Position numbers and translations under genes: made by a program | The notes under the pieces: model-generated | Seen by the model: only the letters and a program-made list of their open reading frames with translations | Databases searched by the model: none | What the model was told of the DNA's origin: nothing | Source: Mycolicibacterium nivoides | GTDB lineage: Bacteria > Actinomycetota > Actinomycetes > Mycobacteriales > Mycobacteriaceae | Direction of reading: 5' to 3' | Length of the DNA: 64,000 nucleotides | NCBI RefSeq assembly: GCF_003855255.1 | Contig: NZ_CP034072.1 | Location: 5,756,396-5,820,395 of the forward strand | Shown: positions 26,499-33,830 of the stretch, piece by piece | Position numbering within the stretch: position 1 is the first letter of the stretch | How the letters are laid out: each line of letters begins with the position of its first letter

Positions 26499-26783
26499 CT
26501 ACAGACCGTTACGTTCGGCGACCAGCAAGGCCAGCAACCCCGGGAATTGCCGGTCGATCTCCACGCGCCGGAGCAACACACCTTTGCGGTTGCCGTAGTC
26601 GGTGAGCTGGATCAACCCGCTCTCACCGAGCACCCGAAAGTGGTGGGTTGCGGTCGACTTGGTGACCTTCAGCGCAAATGACGAGCAGGTGTGCTCCACA
26701 TCCTCCTCGGCCTCGGCGAGCTCGGCCACAACGCGCCGGCGATGCGGGTCGGCCAGCGCTGCCAGGACAGTACCCAGCGTCAT
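26499..26783 (-). CDS. ArsR-family transcriptional regulator
   Basis: The 94-residue protein is a winged-helix ArsR member: TLGTVLAALADPHRRRVVAE, STATHHFRVLGESGLIQLTD and YGNRKGVLLRRVEIDRQFPG. No ArsR metal-binding cysteine motif (ELCVCDL) is present; the single Cys in EHTCSSFALK lies at the equivalent helix, so the signal need not be a metal. ATG 26783 gives the compact family length; GTG 26795 is another option. Two matched palindromes in the divergent promoter region are probable binding sites controlling the NmrA-like gene. Confidence 0.82.
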   Translation of the reverse strand: MTLGTVLAALADPHRRRVVAELAEAEEDVEHTCSSFALKVTKSTATHHFRVLGESGLIQLTDYGNRKGVLLRRVEIDRQFPGLLALLVAERNGL

Positions 26784-26819
26784 ATCGGATTCCACTGCCG
26801 CGCAACCTATCCCCACGCA

Positions 26820-26877
26820 GGTACGATTTGCATCGTACCTTCAACGTGGCTAACCTCGCGTACGAAGTTCATCGTAC
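26820..26877. promoter_or_regulatory. Tandem ArsR-type operators
   Basis: Two inverted repeats share the half-site GTACGA: the first is GGTACGAT-TTGC-ATCGTACC (26820-26839, perfect) and the second GTACGA-AGTTCA-TCGTAC (26860-26877, perfect six-base arms). They lie 20 bases apart between the divergent ArsR gene and the NmrA-like reductase gene, the expected place for an autoregulating repressor. Confidence 0.75.
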
Positions 26878-26906
26878 CTTCTCGGTGCGTGATCGAAGGA
26901 GAGCTC

Positions 26907-27782
26907 ATGTGCGCACACCACAACGAGACGGTCGCCGTCACCGGCGTCACCGGAGCGTTGGGCAGCCGAATCGCAGCGGCACTCGCCGAGCGCGAGGTTC
27001 CACAGCTACTCGTGGCGCGTAACCCCGCGGCCCTGCCCGACCTTGTCGGGGCGCAACGCCGAGGCCCCGCCGAGTATGCCGACGCCGCTGCGATGCGGCA
27101 GGCACTGGACGGTGCGTCGACCTTGATCTTGATCTCCGGGCACCCGACGGGCCGTCGCCTGGAAGAACATGCCACCGTGGTGGAAGCCGGTCTCGCCGTC
27201 GGGGTGCAACGAGTCCTCTATGTCTCGCTGCTCGGAGCAGGTCCGGTCGCCACCTACCGCAATGCCCGCGACCACTGGCTCACCGAGCAGTTCATCGCCG
27301 GAACAAGGTTGCGCCACACCATCTTCCGCGCCGGATTCTACGGTGCGACGCCCGCCGCGCTGGCCGACGAGAACCTCGTCATCCGCGGCCCGGGCGGCAC
27401 CGGGCAGGCCGCGTTCGTCACTCACGGTGATATCGCCGCGGTCGTCGCCGCCGTCGCCGCGGATTCGAGTACCGAACACGACGGTGCGATCCTCGAAATC
27501 ACCGGACCCGAGCTACTCACGCTTGAGCAAGCGGTGGCCAAGATCGCCGCGGCGACGGGGCGGCCGTACCGCTATCACGCCGAGACCCTGGAAGAGGCGT
27601 TCAGCAGCCGTTGGCAACAAGGCATCAGCGGCAACCAGATCGAGGCCTGGATCTCCTGGTATCAGGCCATTGCCCGCGGCGACGTCTCCGCGCTGACCGA
27701 TGTGGTCGAGTCGGTGACGGGCAATCCGGCCACTGGAATCGAGCGTTCCGACTGGTGGCCCGAGCCGAATACGTCCTACTGA
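26907..27782 (+). CDS. NmrA-like NAD(P)-binding reductase
   Basis: The 291-residue protein is an atypical SDR of the NmrA/quinone-oxidoreductase group: N-terminal Rossmann motif VAVTGVTGALGSRIAAALAE, LLVARNPAALPDL after the second strand, STLILISGH, VLYVSLLGAG and TIFRAGFYGATP. It lacks the classical YxxxK, as usual for this group. ATG 26907 has GAAGGAGAG just upstream. Two ArsR-type operators stand in its promoter, so it is probably induced by the ArsR ligand, perhaps a quinone or electrophile; that last point is inference. Confidence 0.83.
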   Translation: MCAHHNETVAVTGVTGALGSRIAAALAEREVPQLLVARNPAALPDLVGAQRRGPAEYADAAAMRQALDGASTLILISGHPTGRRLEEHATVVEAGLAVGVQRVLYVSLLGAGPVATYRNARDHWLTEQFIAGTRLRHTIFRAGFYGATPAALADENLVIRGPGGTGQAAFVTHGDIAAVVAAVAADSSTEHDGAILEITGPELLTLEQAVAKIAAATGRPYRYHAETLEEAFSSRWQQGISGNQIEAWISWYQAIARGDVSALTDVVESVTGNPATGIERSDWWPEPNTSY

Positions 27783-27822
27783 CTTCCGTCCGGCTCACCT
27801 GTTCGAGGAGTGCGATACTGCC

Positions 27823-28389
27823 GTGGTGATCGATGCTGGGGCGGTTCGGGTATTCGCCGTCGGCTCGCCAGATCTCGCGGCACGGATGACCGGGCCCACC
27901 ACGGCGCTCCTGCAGGAATTGGTGGCCGGGGACGCCGCGTTGGGCTGGGTCGATCCACCATCGGAGGCCGAGGTTGCGGAGCTGCTGGGCGCGATCACCC
28001 GCGGAGCCGGTGACGGTGACGCCGCCCTGCTGATCGCCGAGGTGGACGGCCAGTTGGCAGGGTTCGGTTACTGGCGTAGGTACGCACGTCCGACGCATCG
28101 GCCACATGCGGATGTGGAAAGGGTCGCGGTCGATCCGCGATGGCAAGGCCTCGGCATCGGCCGGCGCCTGATGACGGCATTGGTCCAGGCCGCCGCGGAT
28201 TCAGATGTGGAGGTGCTGACCCTCGATCTCAGGGGTGACAACCAGCGCGCCGCGCGGCTCTATGAGTCCTTGGGCTTCAAACGCTATGGCCTGCTCGAAG
28301 GATTCGTCGCGGTGGGTCAGCGACGGTACGACAAGTTGTTCTATGCCCGGGATTTACGTCAACGGCCCGGAACGGTGTCGCACCCCTGA
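27823..28389 (+). CDS. GNAT-family N-acetyltransferase
   Basis: The 188-residue product shows the GNAT acetyl-CoA site: VERVAVDPRWQGLGIGRRLM (motif A, Q-x-x-G-x-G), LTLDLRGDNQRAARLYESLG (motif B) and FKRYGLLEGFVAVG. It transfers an acetyl group from acetyl-CoA to an unknown amine. GTG 27823 is taken as the start, with GAGGAG 12 bases upstream; GTG 27826 is also possible. It follows the NmrA-like gene by 40 bases on the same strand. Confidence 0.82.
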   Translation: MVIDAGAVRVFAVGSPDLAARMTGPTTALLQELVAGDAALGWVDPPSEAEVAELLGAITRGAGDGDAALLIAEVDGQLAGFGYWRRYARPTHRPHADVERVAVDPRWQGLGIGRRLMTALVQAAADSDVEVLTLDLRGDNQRAARLYESLGFKRYGLLEGFVAVGQRRYDKLFYARDLRQRPGTVSHP

Positions 28390-28394
28390 CCGGA

Positions 28395-28655
28395 AGCACG
28401 CCGGCCAACAATTCTGCGGTGCCCTCAGGTGATTCGACGTGGAAGTGGTGGCTTCCCGAATCGACGAGCACGATGTCGATTCGGTCGCGATAGCGGTAAT
28501 GGCACCGAGATCGGTTCTGTCACAACCCCAGCCGTGGACAAACACGAGGGCGGCCCATCGGCCGGGCCGGTCACCGTGTACCGGATCGTGGTCTCGTGCG
28601 GACGTTGGACCTCGCGGACCGCGGCAGTCCATTTCGTCGCCGACAGCGCTTCCTT
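28395..28655 (-). pseudogene. Remnant of an alpha/beta-hydrolase (internal deletion and frameshifts)
   Basis: Read leftwards, three frames contain consecutive parts of one alpha/beta-hydrolase. First comes AAVREVQRPHETTIRYTVTG followed by PADGP, then in another frame ALVFVHGWGCDRTD (oxyanion-hole HGWG), then directly a C-terminal piece YRDRIDIVLVDSGSHHFHVE with SPEGTAELLAGVL. The nucleophile elbow and most of the centre are absent. This is a decayed gene of about 260 bases where an intact one would need about 800. It lies between the GNAT gene and lutA. Confidence 0.75.
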
Positions 28656-28766
28656 TCGAGACGGAGTTGGCTCCCTGGCCGTTTTCCGCGGGGCACGCCC
28701 GACAACAGCGGCCTCCCCGCTCGAATTCCCGGCATACTGTGGTTACATCACGCCCTAGGAGTGTCC

Positions 28767-29501
28767 ATGCGAATCGCCCTGTTCGCGACCTGCCTGGCGG
28801 ATGCGATGTTCCCACCCGCGGCGATCGCCACGGTGCAGTTGCTCGAGCGCCTCGGCCACCAGGTGGTCTTCCCGCCCAGCCAAACCTGTTGCGGCCAAAT
28901 GCATGTCAATACCGGTTATCTCAAAGAAGCCACCGCACTGGTGCGCAACCACGTCCAGGCCTTCGAATCCGCGAACTGCGACGCCGTGGTCGCGCCGTCG
29001 GGCTCGTGTGTGGGGTCGGTACGGCACCAGCACACGATGGTGGCCCGCCGGGCCGGTGACGAGGATCTGGCCGAACGTGCCGAACGACTGGCCGGACGGA
29101 CCTACGAGTTGTCGGAACTGCTGATCGACGTGCTCGGCGTCGATGACGTCGGTGCCTACTATCCGCACCGCGTCACCTACCACCCGACCTGCCACTCGCT
29201 GCGCATGCTCGGGGTCGGCGACAAGCCGCTGCGGCTACTGCGCAATGTGCGGGGACTGACGCTGGTGCAGTTGCCCGAGGCCGAATCCTGTTGCGGCTTC
29301 GGCGGAACCTTCGCGATCAAGAACTCCGATACGTCCACCGCCATGCTGGCCGACAAGATGACCCACATCCTGGAGACCGGGGCCGAGGTGTGCAGCGCCG
29401 GGGACTCCTCGTGCCTGATGCACATCGGCGGCGGGCTGAGCCGGCTACGCTCGGGCGTGCGTACCGTGCACCTGGCCGAGATCCTGGCGGCCGAACGATG
29501 A
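28767..29501 (+). CDS. lutA: L-lactate utilisation protein LutA, Fe-S oxidoreductase subunit
   Basis: LutA is one of three subunits of the iron-sulfur L-lactate dehydrogenase system LutABC. The 244-residue product has two CCG-domain copies: FPPSQTCCGQMHVNTGY with GSCVGSVRHQH, and TYHPTCHSLR with AESCCGFGGTFAIKN and CSAGDSSCLMHIGGG, which supply cysteine ligands. ATG 28767 has AGGAG five bases upstream. Its stop overlaps lutB (ATGA). The operon oxidises L-lactate to pyruvate; no permease or LutR regulator is adjacent. Confidence 0.92.
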   Translation: MRIALFATCLADAMFPPAAIATVQLLERLGHQVVFPPSQTCCGQMHVNTGYLKEATALVRNHVQAFESANCDAVVAPSGSCVGSVRHQHTMVARRAGDEDLAERAERLAGRTYELSELLIDVLGVDDVGAYYPHRVTYHPTCHSLRMLGVGDKPLRLLRNVRGLTLVQLPEAESCCGFGGTFAIKNSDTSTAMLADKMTHILETGAEVCSAGDSSCLMHIGGGLSRLRSGVRTVHLAEILAAER

Positions 29502-30964
29502 GCGAATTCCTGGGCACCCCCGGCGTCGGAAACCTCCGCGGTGACGTACCGTTTCCCGTCGCCGCCCGCACCGCGCTCGCCAACTCCCAGTTGCGCCGCA
29601 ACATCGGGCACGCCACCCACACCATTCGCACCAAGCGTCTCAACGCAATCCGCGAATGCGACGACTGGGAGCAGTTGCGCGCCGCGGGCAGCGCCCTCAA
29701 ACAGGACGTCATGGCGCGGCTTCCCGAGTTGCTCGTGCAGCTCGAAGACAACGTCACCAAACGCGGCGGCGTGGTGCACTGGGCCCGCGACGGCGATGAG
29801 GCCAACCGCATCGTCGCCGACCTGATCCGCGCCACGGGCTCGGACGAAGTGGTGAAGGTCAAGTCGATGGCCACCCAGGAGATCGGGCTCAACGAGTATC
29901 TGGAGGCCCAGGGCATCGCCGCGTTCGAAACCGATCTTGCCGAGTTGATCGTGCAGCTCGGCCACGACAAGCCCAGCCACATCCTGGTACCGGCCATCCA
30001 CCGCAACCGCGCCGAGATCCGTGAGATCTTCGACCGGGAGATGCCCGACGCGGGTGAGCTCACCGATGATCCCCGGGTACTGGCGATGGCGGCCAGGGCC
30101 CATCTGCGACGCAAGTTCCTCACCGCGCAGGTCGCGGTCAGCGGCGCCAACTTCGGCATCGCCGAGACCGGCACGCTCGCGGTCGTGGAGTCCGAAGGCA
30201 ACGGACGGATGTGCCTGACGCTGCCGCGGACGCTGATCACCGTGATGGGCATCGAGAAGATCGTGCCGGCGTTCACCGACCTCGAGGTGTTCATGCAATT
30301 GCTGCCGCGCTCCTCGACGGCGGAGCGGATGAACCCGTACACCTCGATGTGGACCGGCGTGCATCCTGGCGATGGTCCGCAGGAATTCCACCTGGTCCTG
30401 CTGGACAACGGCCGCACCCGGGTGCTGGCCGATGAGGTGGGACGCGCCGCCCTGCACTGCATCCGGTGCAGTGCATGCCTGAACGTCTGCCCGGTCTACG
30501 AACGCACCGGCGGCCACGCCTACGGCTCGGTCTATCCCGGACCGATCGGGGCGATCCTGAGTCCCCAGCTCACGGGCACCACCGGCCACGACGACCCCAA
30601 CGCCAGCCTGCCCTACGCCTCGTCGCTGTGCGGAGCGTGCTTCGAAGCCTGTCCGGTGCGCATCGACATCCCGTCGATCCTGGTCCACCTGCGCGCCGCC
30701 CAGGTGGACCAGGAAAGGGGAGGCCTGCCCGGCGGACAGGATCTGGCGATGAAAGCCGCGGGCTGGGCGATGGCCGACGCGGGCCGGTTCTCGCTGGCCG
30801 AGAAGGCCCTCGGCGTCGGGCGGCTGATCGCCGGGCGGGATCACCTCATCTCCGCGCTGCCCTGGCCGGCTTCCAAGTGGACGGCCAGCCGAGACATTCC
30901 CGAGCCGCCCGCCGAGACATTCCGGCAGTGGTGGAAGCGCACCCATGAGGGAGACCGAGGGTGA
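29498..30964 (+). CDS. lutB: L-lactate utilisation protein LutB, ferredoxin-type subunit
   Basis: The 488-residue product combines an N-terminal LUD (DUF162) domain (about 70-300, with VVKVKSMATQEIGLNEYLEA and GANFGIAETGTLAVVESEGN) with two 4Fe-4S binding motifs near residues 325-390, CIRCSACLNVCPVY and CGACFEACPVRIDIP, and a helical C-terminal tail. This is the full LutB layout. It overlaps lutA and lutC by four bases each, showing tight translational coupling in the L-lactate oxidation operon. Confidence 0.93.
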   Translation: MSEFLGTPGVGNLRGDVPFPVAARTALANSQLRRNIGHATHTIRTKRLNAIRECDDWEQLRAAGSALKQDVMARLPELLVQLEDNVTKRGGVVHWARDGDEANRIVADLIRATGSDEVVKVKSMATQEIGLNEYLEAQGIAAFETDLAELIVQLGHDKPSHILVPAIHRNRAEIREIFDREMPDAGELTDDPRVLAMAARAHLRRKFLTAQVAVSGANFGIAETGTLAVVESEGNGRMCLTLPRTLITVMGIEKIVPAFTDLEVFMQLLPRSSTAERMNPYTSMWTGVHPGDGPQEFHLVLLDNGRTRVLADEVGRAALHCIRCSACLNVCPVYERTGGHAYGSVYPGPIGAILSPQLTGTTGHDDPNASLPYASSLCGACFEACPVRIDIPSILVHLRAAQVDQERGGLPGGQDLAMKAAGWAMADAGRFSLAEKALGVGRLIAGRDHLISALPWPASKWTASRDIPEPPAETFRQWWKRTHEGDRG

Positions 30965-31581
30965 CGGGCCCGACGCCTGAGGCCCGAGCTGCGGTGCTCG
31001 GCCGGGTTCGCGCCGCCCTTGCGTCGGCGCCGCCTGAGGCCGTCGCGGTGCCGCGCAACTATCACCGTGAGACGTTGTCCGGCGCGGGCAACGTCGAGCG
31101 GTTCGCCGAGACGGTCGCCGAGTACCGCGCCCGGGTGCATCGCATCGAGGTCCATGCGATCGCGTCGACCGTTCTCGAACTGGTCGGGCCGGGCGCCACG
31201 GTGGTCATCCCGGCCGACCTACCGATCGAATGGGTGGCGGGGGTGACGACGGTCGCCGACACGCCGGCGCTGAGTGTCGAGCAGCTCGACCGCGCCGATG
31301 CGGTGCTGACCGGATGCGCGCTGGGGATCGCCGCGACCGGGACGATCGTTCTGGATGCGGGTCCCGGGCAGGGGCGGCGTGCGCTGACCCTGGTGCCCGA
31401 CCATCACGTCTGCGTGGTCCGGACCGATCAGATCGTCGACACCGTGCCGCAGGCATTCGCCGAGCTGGCGCCGACGCGGCCGCTGACGTTCATCTCCGGT
31501 CCCAGCGCCACCAGCGACATCGAACTACAGCGCGTAGAAGGAGTCCACGGGCCCAGGACGCTCGACGTGCTGATCGTGTGA
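30961..31581 (+). CDS. lutC: L-lactate utilisation protein LutC
   Basis: The 206-residue product is a LUD-domain protein of the LutC type: RAAVLGRVRAALAS at the start, ADAVLTGCALGIAATGTIVL, RRALTLVPDHHVCVVRTDQI and the end TFISGPSATSDIELQRVEGV with HGPRTLDVLIV, matching the family C-terminus. GTG 30961 overlaps the lutB stop (GTGA). It completes the LutABC L-lactate dehydrogenase system. Confidence 0.92.
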   Translation: MTGPTPEARAAVLGRVRAALASAPPEAVAVPRNYHRETLSGAGNVERFAETVAEYRARVHRIEVHAIASTVLELVGPGATVVIPADLPIEWVAGVTTVADTPALSVEQLDRADAVLTGCALGIAATGTIVLDAGPGQGRRALTLVPDHHVCVVRTDQIVDTVPQAFAELAPTRPLTFISGPSATSDIELQRVEGVHGPRTLDVLIV

Positions 31582-31727
31582 ACCTTACCGGCGAGTAGGC
31601 CCGGGAGGGTTCTTAGCAAAGTATTAACGCTGGCTCCCAGCCGCCTTATTTTGCCCGCATAGCGTCATGAACAGGTTGACGCGACGGAGCTCAGCCAGAG
31701 CTCAGGAAAGACGGCGGGAGGCTGATC

Positions 31728-32177
31728 ATGACATTCACGAACAACACCCCGGCAATGGATCGACACTTTCGGTACGGGAACTCGGCAGTCATCTGCGAAG
31801 GCGCATCAATGCGCGCGCAGTGCCGCCAACTGGCGACAGTGGTGACCATCAAGGGAGACGTCGACAGGAACAACATCGACCAGATCGCGTCGTATGTTAA
31901 TCGGTTCATCCTTGCCGAGAAGCCTTTGGCGCTCGATCTGAGTGGCGTGAACAGCTTTGAACCGCAGGCGATCTCGCTGTTCTACAACATCGATGAAAAG
32001 TGCGGCGCACTGGGCGTGGACTGGACGGTAGTCGCCAGCCAGCCGGTCGTCGGCGAGATCCACCACCAGGACGTGGACGTACCGCTCAGCTCGTCGGTGC
32101 CCGAAGCCCTGCATCACTTCGCTGAAGGCAACACGGCACGCCGCCGGTTGCTCCCCCTGCTTATCAAGAGCGCCTGA
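31728..32177 (+). CDS. STAS-domain protein (anti-sigma-factor-antagonist-like)
   Basis: The 149-residue protein has a STAS-like fold: VVTIKGDVDRNNIDQIASYV, LDLSGVNSFEPQAISLFYNI and CGALGVDWTVVASQPVVGEI. The serine of the segment PLALDLSGVNSFEP is at the position phosphorylated in anti-sigma-factor antagonists such as SpoIIAA, though the surrounding motif is divergent. It may take part in stress-sigma partner switching; no kinase or sigma gene is adjacent. GGCGGGAGG precedes ATG 31728. A promoter probably lies in the 146-base gap after lutC. Confidence 0.68.
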   Translation: MTFTNNTPAMDRHFRYGNSAVICEGASMRAQCRQLATVVTIKGDVDRNNIDQIASYVNRFILAEKPLALDLSGVNSFEPQAISLFYNIDEKCGALGVDWTVVASQPVVGEIHHQDVDVPLSSSVPEALHHFAEGNTARRRLLPLLIKSA

Positions 32178-32193
32178 GAGAAAGGCCAACGCA

Positions 32194-32259
32194 ATGTTGA
32201 TCGATGTTCGCTGGTTGACCCGCCTGCTTCGCAATCGTCACCGGGCGGTGCGCACCTAG
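32194..32259 (+). CDS. Possible 21-codon micro-ORF
   Basis: An ATG at 32194 preceded by GAGAAAGG (spacing 8) opens a 21-residue basic reading frame (MLIDVRWLTRLLRN at its start, then more Arg/His) ending at TAG 32257. It lies 17 bases after the STAS gene and 24 bases before a very strong terminator. It may be a small protein co-expressed with the STAS gene; nothing else supports it. Confidence 0.35.
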   Translation: MLIDVRWLTRLLRNRHRAVRT

Positions 32260-32282
32260 TCCATCGCACACGAGACAACTCC

Positions 32283-32319
32283 CGAAATGGCTGCCAGACC
32301 CGGTCTGGCAGCCATTTCG
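32283..32319. terminator. Strong intrinsic terminator between convergent transcripts
   Basis: Perfect 18-base arms, CGAAATGGCTGCCAGACC (32283-32300) and its complement (32302-32319), are separated by one base, giving a hairpin of about 16 pairs followed by TGTGTTT. It serves the STAS gene on one side and the lipoprotein gene on the other. Confidence 0.88.
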
Positions 32320-32351
32320 TGTGTTTATGGCAAATCCCTGGCAAGCCCTGG

Positions 32352-33797
32352 TCACTGAACCTTCGTGATTGCCGGTGGCTTCCACGTGCCGTCGATGATC
32401 GACGGCGGGGCTTCCTTCGGCCAGTACAGCCGCAGCATGAGGTTGAACTTGCCGGCCGGTGCGGGCAGCCAGTTGGCTTCCTTGCCCGGGCCGGGGTTCT
32501 CGTGCTGCAGGTAGAGATCGACCGATCCGTCGGGGTTGGTGACGAACGGATTCCGCTGGCTCAGCGTGTAGCGGTTGAGCGGATTGTCGACGAAGAAGTA
32601 GCCCTCGTCGTACATGGTCAGTGACCAGAACCCGTTGACGGGCGGGAATTGGTCCTTGTCGAAATGCACCGTGTACTTGTCGGCGCCGTCGTAGGCCTGG
32701 CCGTCGGTGTCGGCTTCCGAGGTTGGGTAGACCGCATCCTGGGGCAGGTTGGCACCCAGGCCGATGGCGGTGATCAACGCGCGCTGGAGATAGTCGGTGC
32801 CGTACTGTCCGGTCTCTGTGGTGAACCGCCAGCCGTTGACGTTCTCCAGTTCTTTGAAGCGGGCCATGATCTTCTCGAAGCCTTCTTTGGGAACTGACTG
32901 CAACGCCGCAGCCACGTCGGGACCGAGCTTGCCGATGTCGAACTTCTCCCCCGCGACGATGCCGAGTTCGGCCATCTTGTCCACGATCAGCCGGTCGGCC
33001 TCGCTGGGCGGGTTGTTCTTCATCAACGTGGCCAGCAGATCGAAGTACGCTTCGGCGCTCAGATTGTTGACCTGGTCGCGGACCGGCGTCTTCATGTCGA
33101 TGGTCGGATCGACCTTGCCTGCCGGCGGGGTGTACGGCTTGCCGTATGAACTGAGCGGCACCAGCGAGATCTCGTCCTGCAACTTGTGCACCGCGGCGTA
33201 ATCCTCTGGCGTGCCATCGCAGTAGATGCGGCCCAGCAGCCACACCGTCGAGGTGGGGGACTTGTACTCCTTCACGCCGGCGGGCAGCGTGCCTTTCCAG
33301 CCCGGACCGGTGATGGCGTAGGTCTGCGGGCCCGTGCCGGTCGTGCGCTTCCCGGGTACCTCGAAGACGTTGGTGTAGCCGTCGAGCATCGGGAACAGGT
33401 AGTAGCGGTCGTGAGCGTCCGGCAAGGTCAGCACCCACGGCTCGTTCTTGACGTCGATGAATCCGTTTGTGTACAGCGTGTCGGCGTTCGGTGCGGTGAC
33501 GTCGCGGAACTGGGCATTCGGGTACTCACGCATCCGCATCAACTGCCCCATCGGCGCCCGCGGCGCCTCAACTTGGGCGACATTGGTCATCACGCGCCGC
33601 GTCATCTCAACGGTGACAAGGGGATACCCGTACACGTAGGCATCCAGGGCTATGGCCTTGGCCTGGTCGGGCGTCAACCGCCCGGGCCCGGACTGCTCGC
33701 CTTCATCTGACGAAGGCGAACACGCCAGGGTGCCCATCATCAAGAGTGCGGTGCCGAGCGCGACGAGCCGCTTGACCACACGCCTGTCCTTATTCAC
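32352..33797 (-). CDS. DUF1254/DUF1214-domain lipoprotein
   Basis: The 481-residue product begins with basic residues, a hydrophobic core (LVALGTALLMMGTLA) and Cys followed by SPSSDEGE, so it is probably a lipoprotein, although the lipobox is imperfect. The body has a DUF1254 domain (LDAYVYGYPLVTVEMTRRVM, then FRDVTAPNADTLYTNGFIDV, DRYYLFPMLDGYTNVF) and a C-terminal DUF1214 domain (VNGFWSLTMYDEGYFFVDNP, NWLPAPAGKFNLMLRLYWP). The biochemical role is unknown. GTG 33797 has AGAGAGGAA nine bases upstream; the gene lies 33 bases after the sulfatase stop, so they form an operon. Confidence 0.85.
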   Translation of the reverse strand: MNKDRRVVKRLVALGTALLMMGTLACSPSSDEGEQSGPGRLTPDQAKAIALDAYVYGYPLVTVEMTRRVMTNVAQVEAPRAPMGQLMRMREYPNAQFRDVTAPNADTLYTNGFIDVKNEPWVLTLPDAHDRYYLFPMLDGYTNVFEVPGKRTTGTGPQTYAITGPGWKGTLPAGVKEYKSPTSTVWLLGRIYCDGTPEDYAAVHKLQDEISLVPLSSYGKPYTPPAGKVDPTIDMKTPVRDQVNNLSAEAYFDLLATLMKNNPPSEADRLIVDKMAELGIVAGEKFDIGKLGPDVAAALQSVPKEGFEKIMARFKELENVNGWRFTTETGQYGTDYLQRALITAIGLGANLPQDAVYPTSEADTDGQAYDGADKYTVHFDKDQFPPVNGFWSLTMYDEGYFFVDNPLNRYTLSQRNPFVTNPDGSVDLYLQHENPGPGKEANWLPAPAGKFNLMLRLYWPKEAPPSIIDGTWKPPAITKVQ

Positions 33798-33830
33798 GAA
33801 GAATATTTCCTCTCTTGGGTTTTCCACCGG

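Noticed and set aside
29177..30946. A 589-codon minus-strand open frame opposite lutA/lutB
   Set aside because: The opposite strand encodes intact LutA/LutB with all iron-sulfur motifs; this frame has no family features.
32194..32259. Micro-ORF as a cysteine-type attenuator leader peptide
   Set aside because: It has no run of cysteine or other repeated codon and no biosynthetic gene follows on the same strand.
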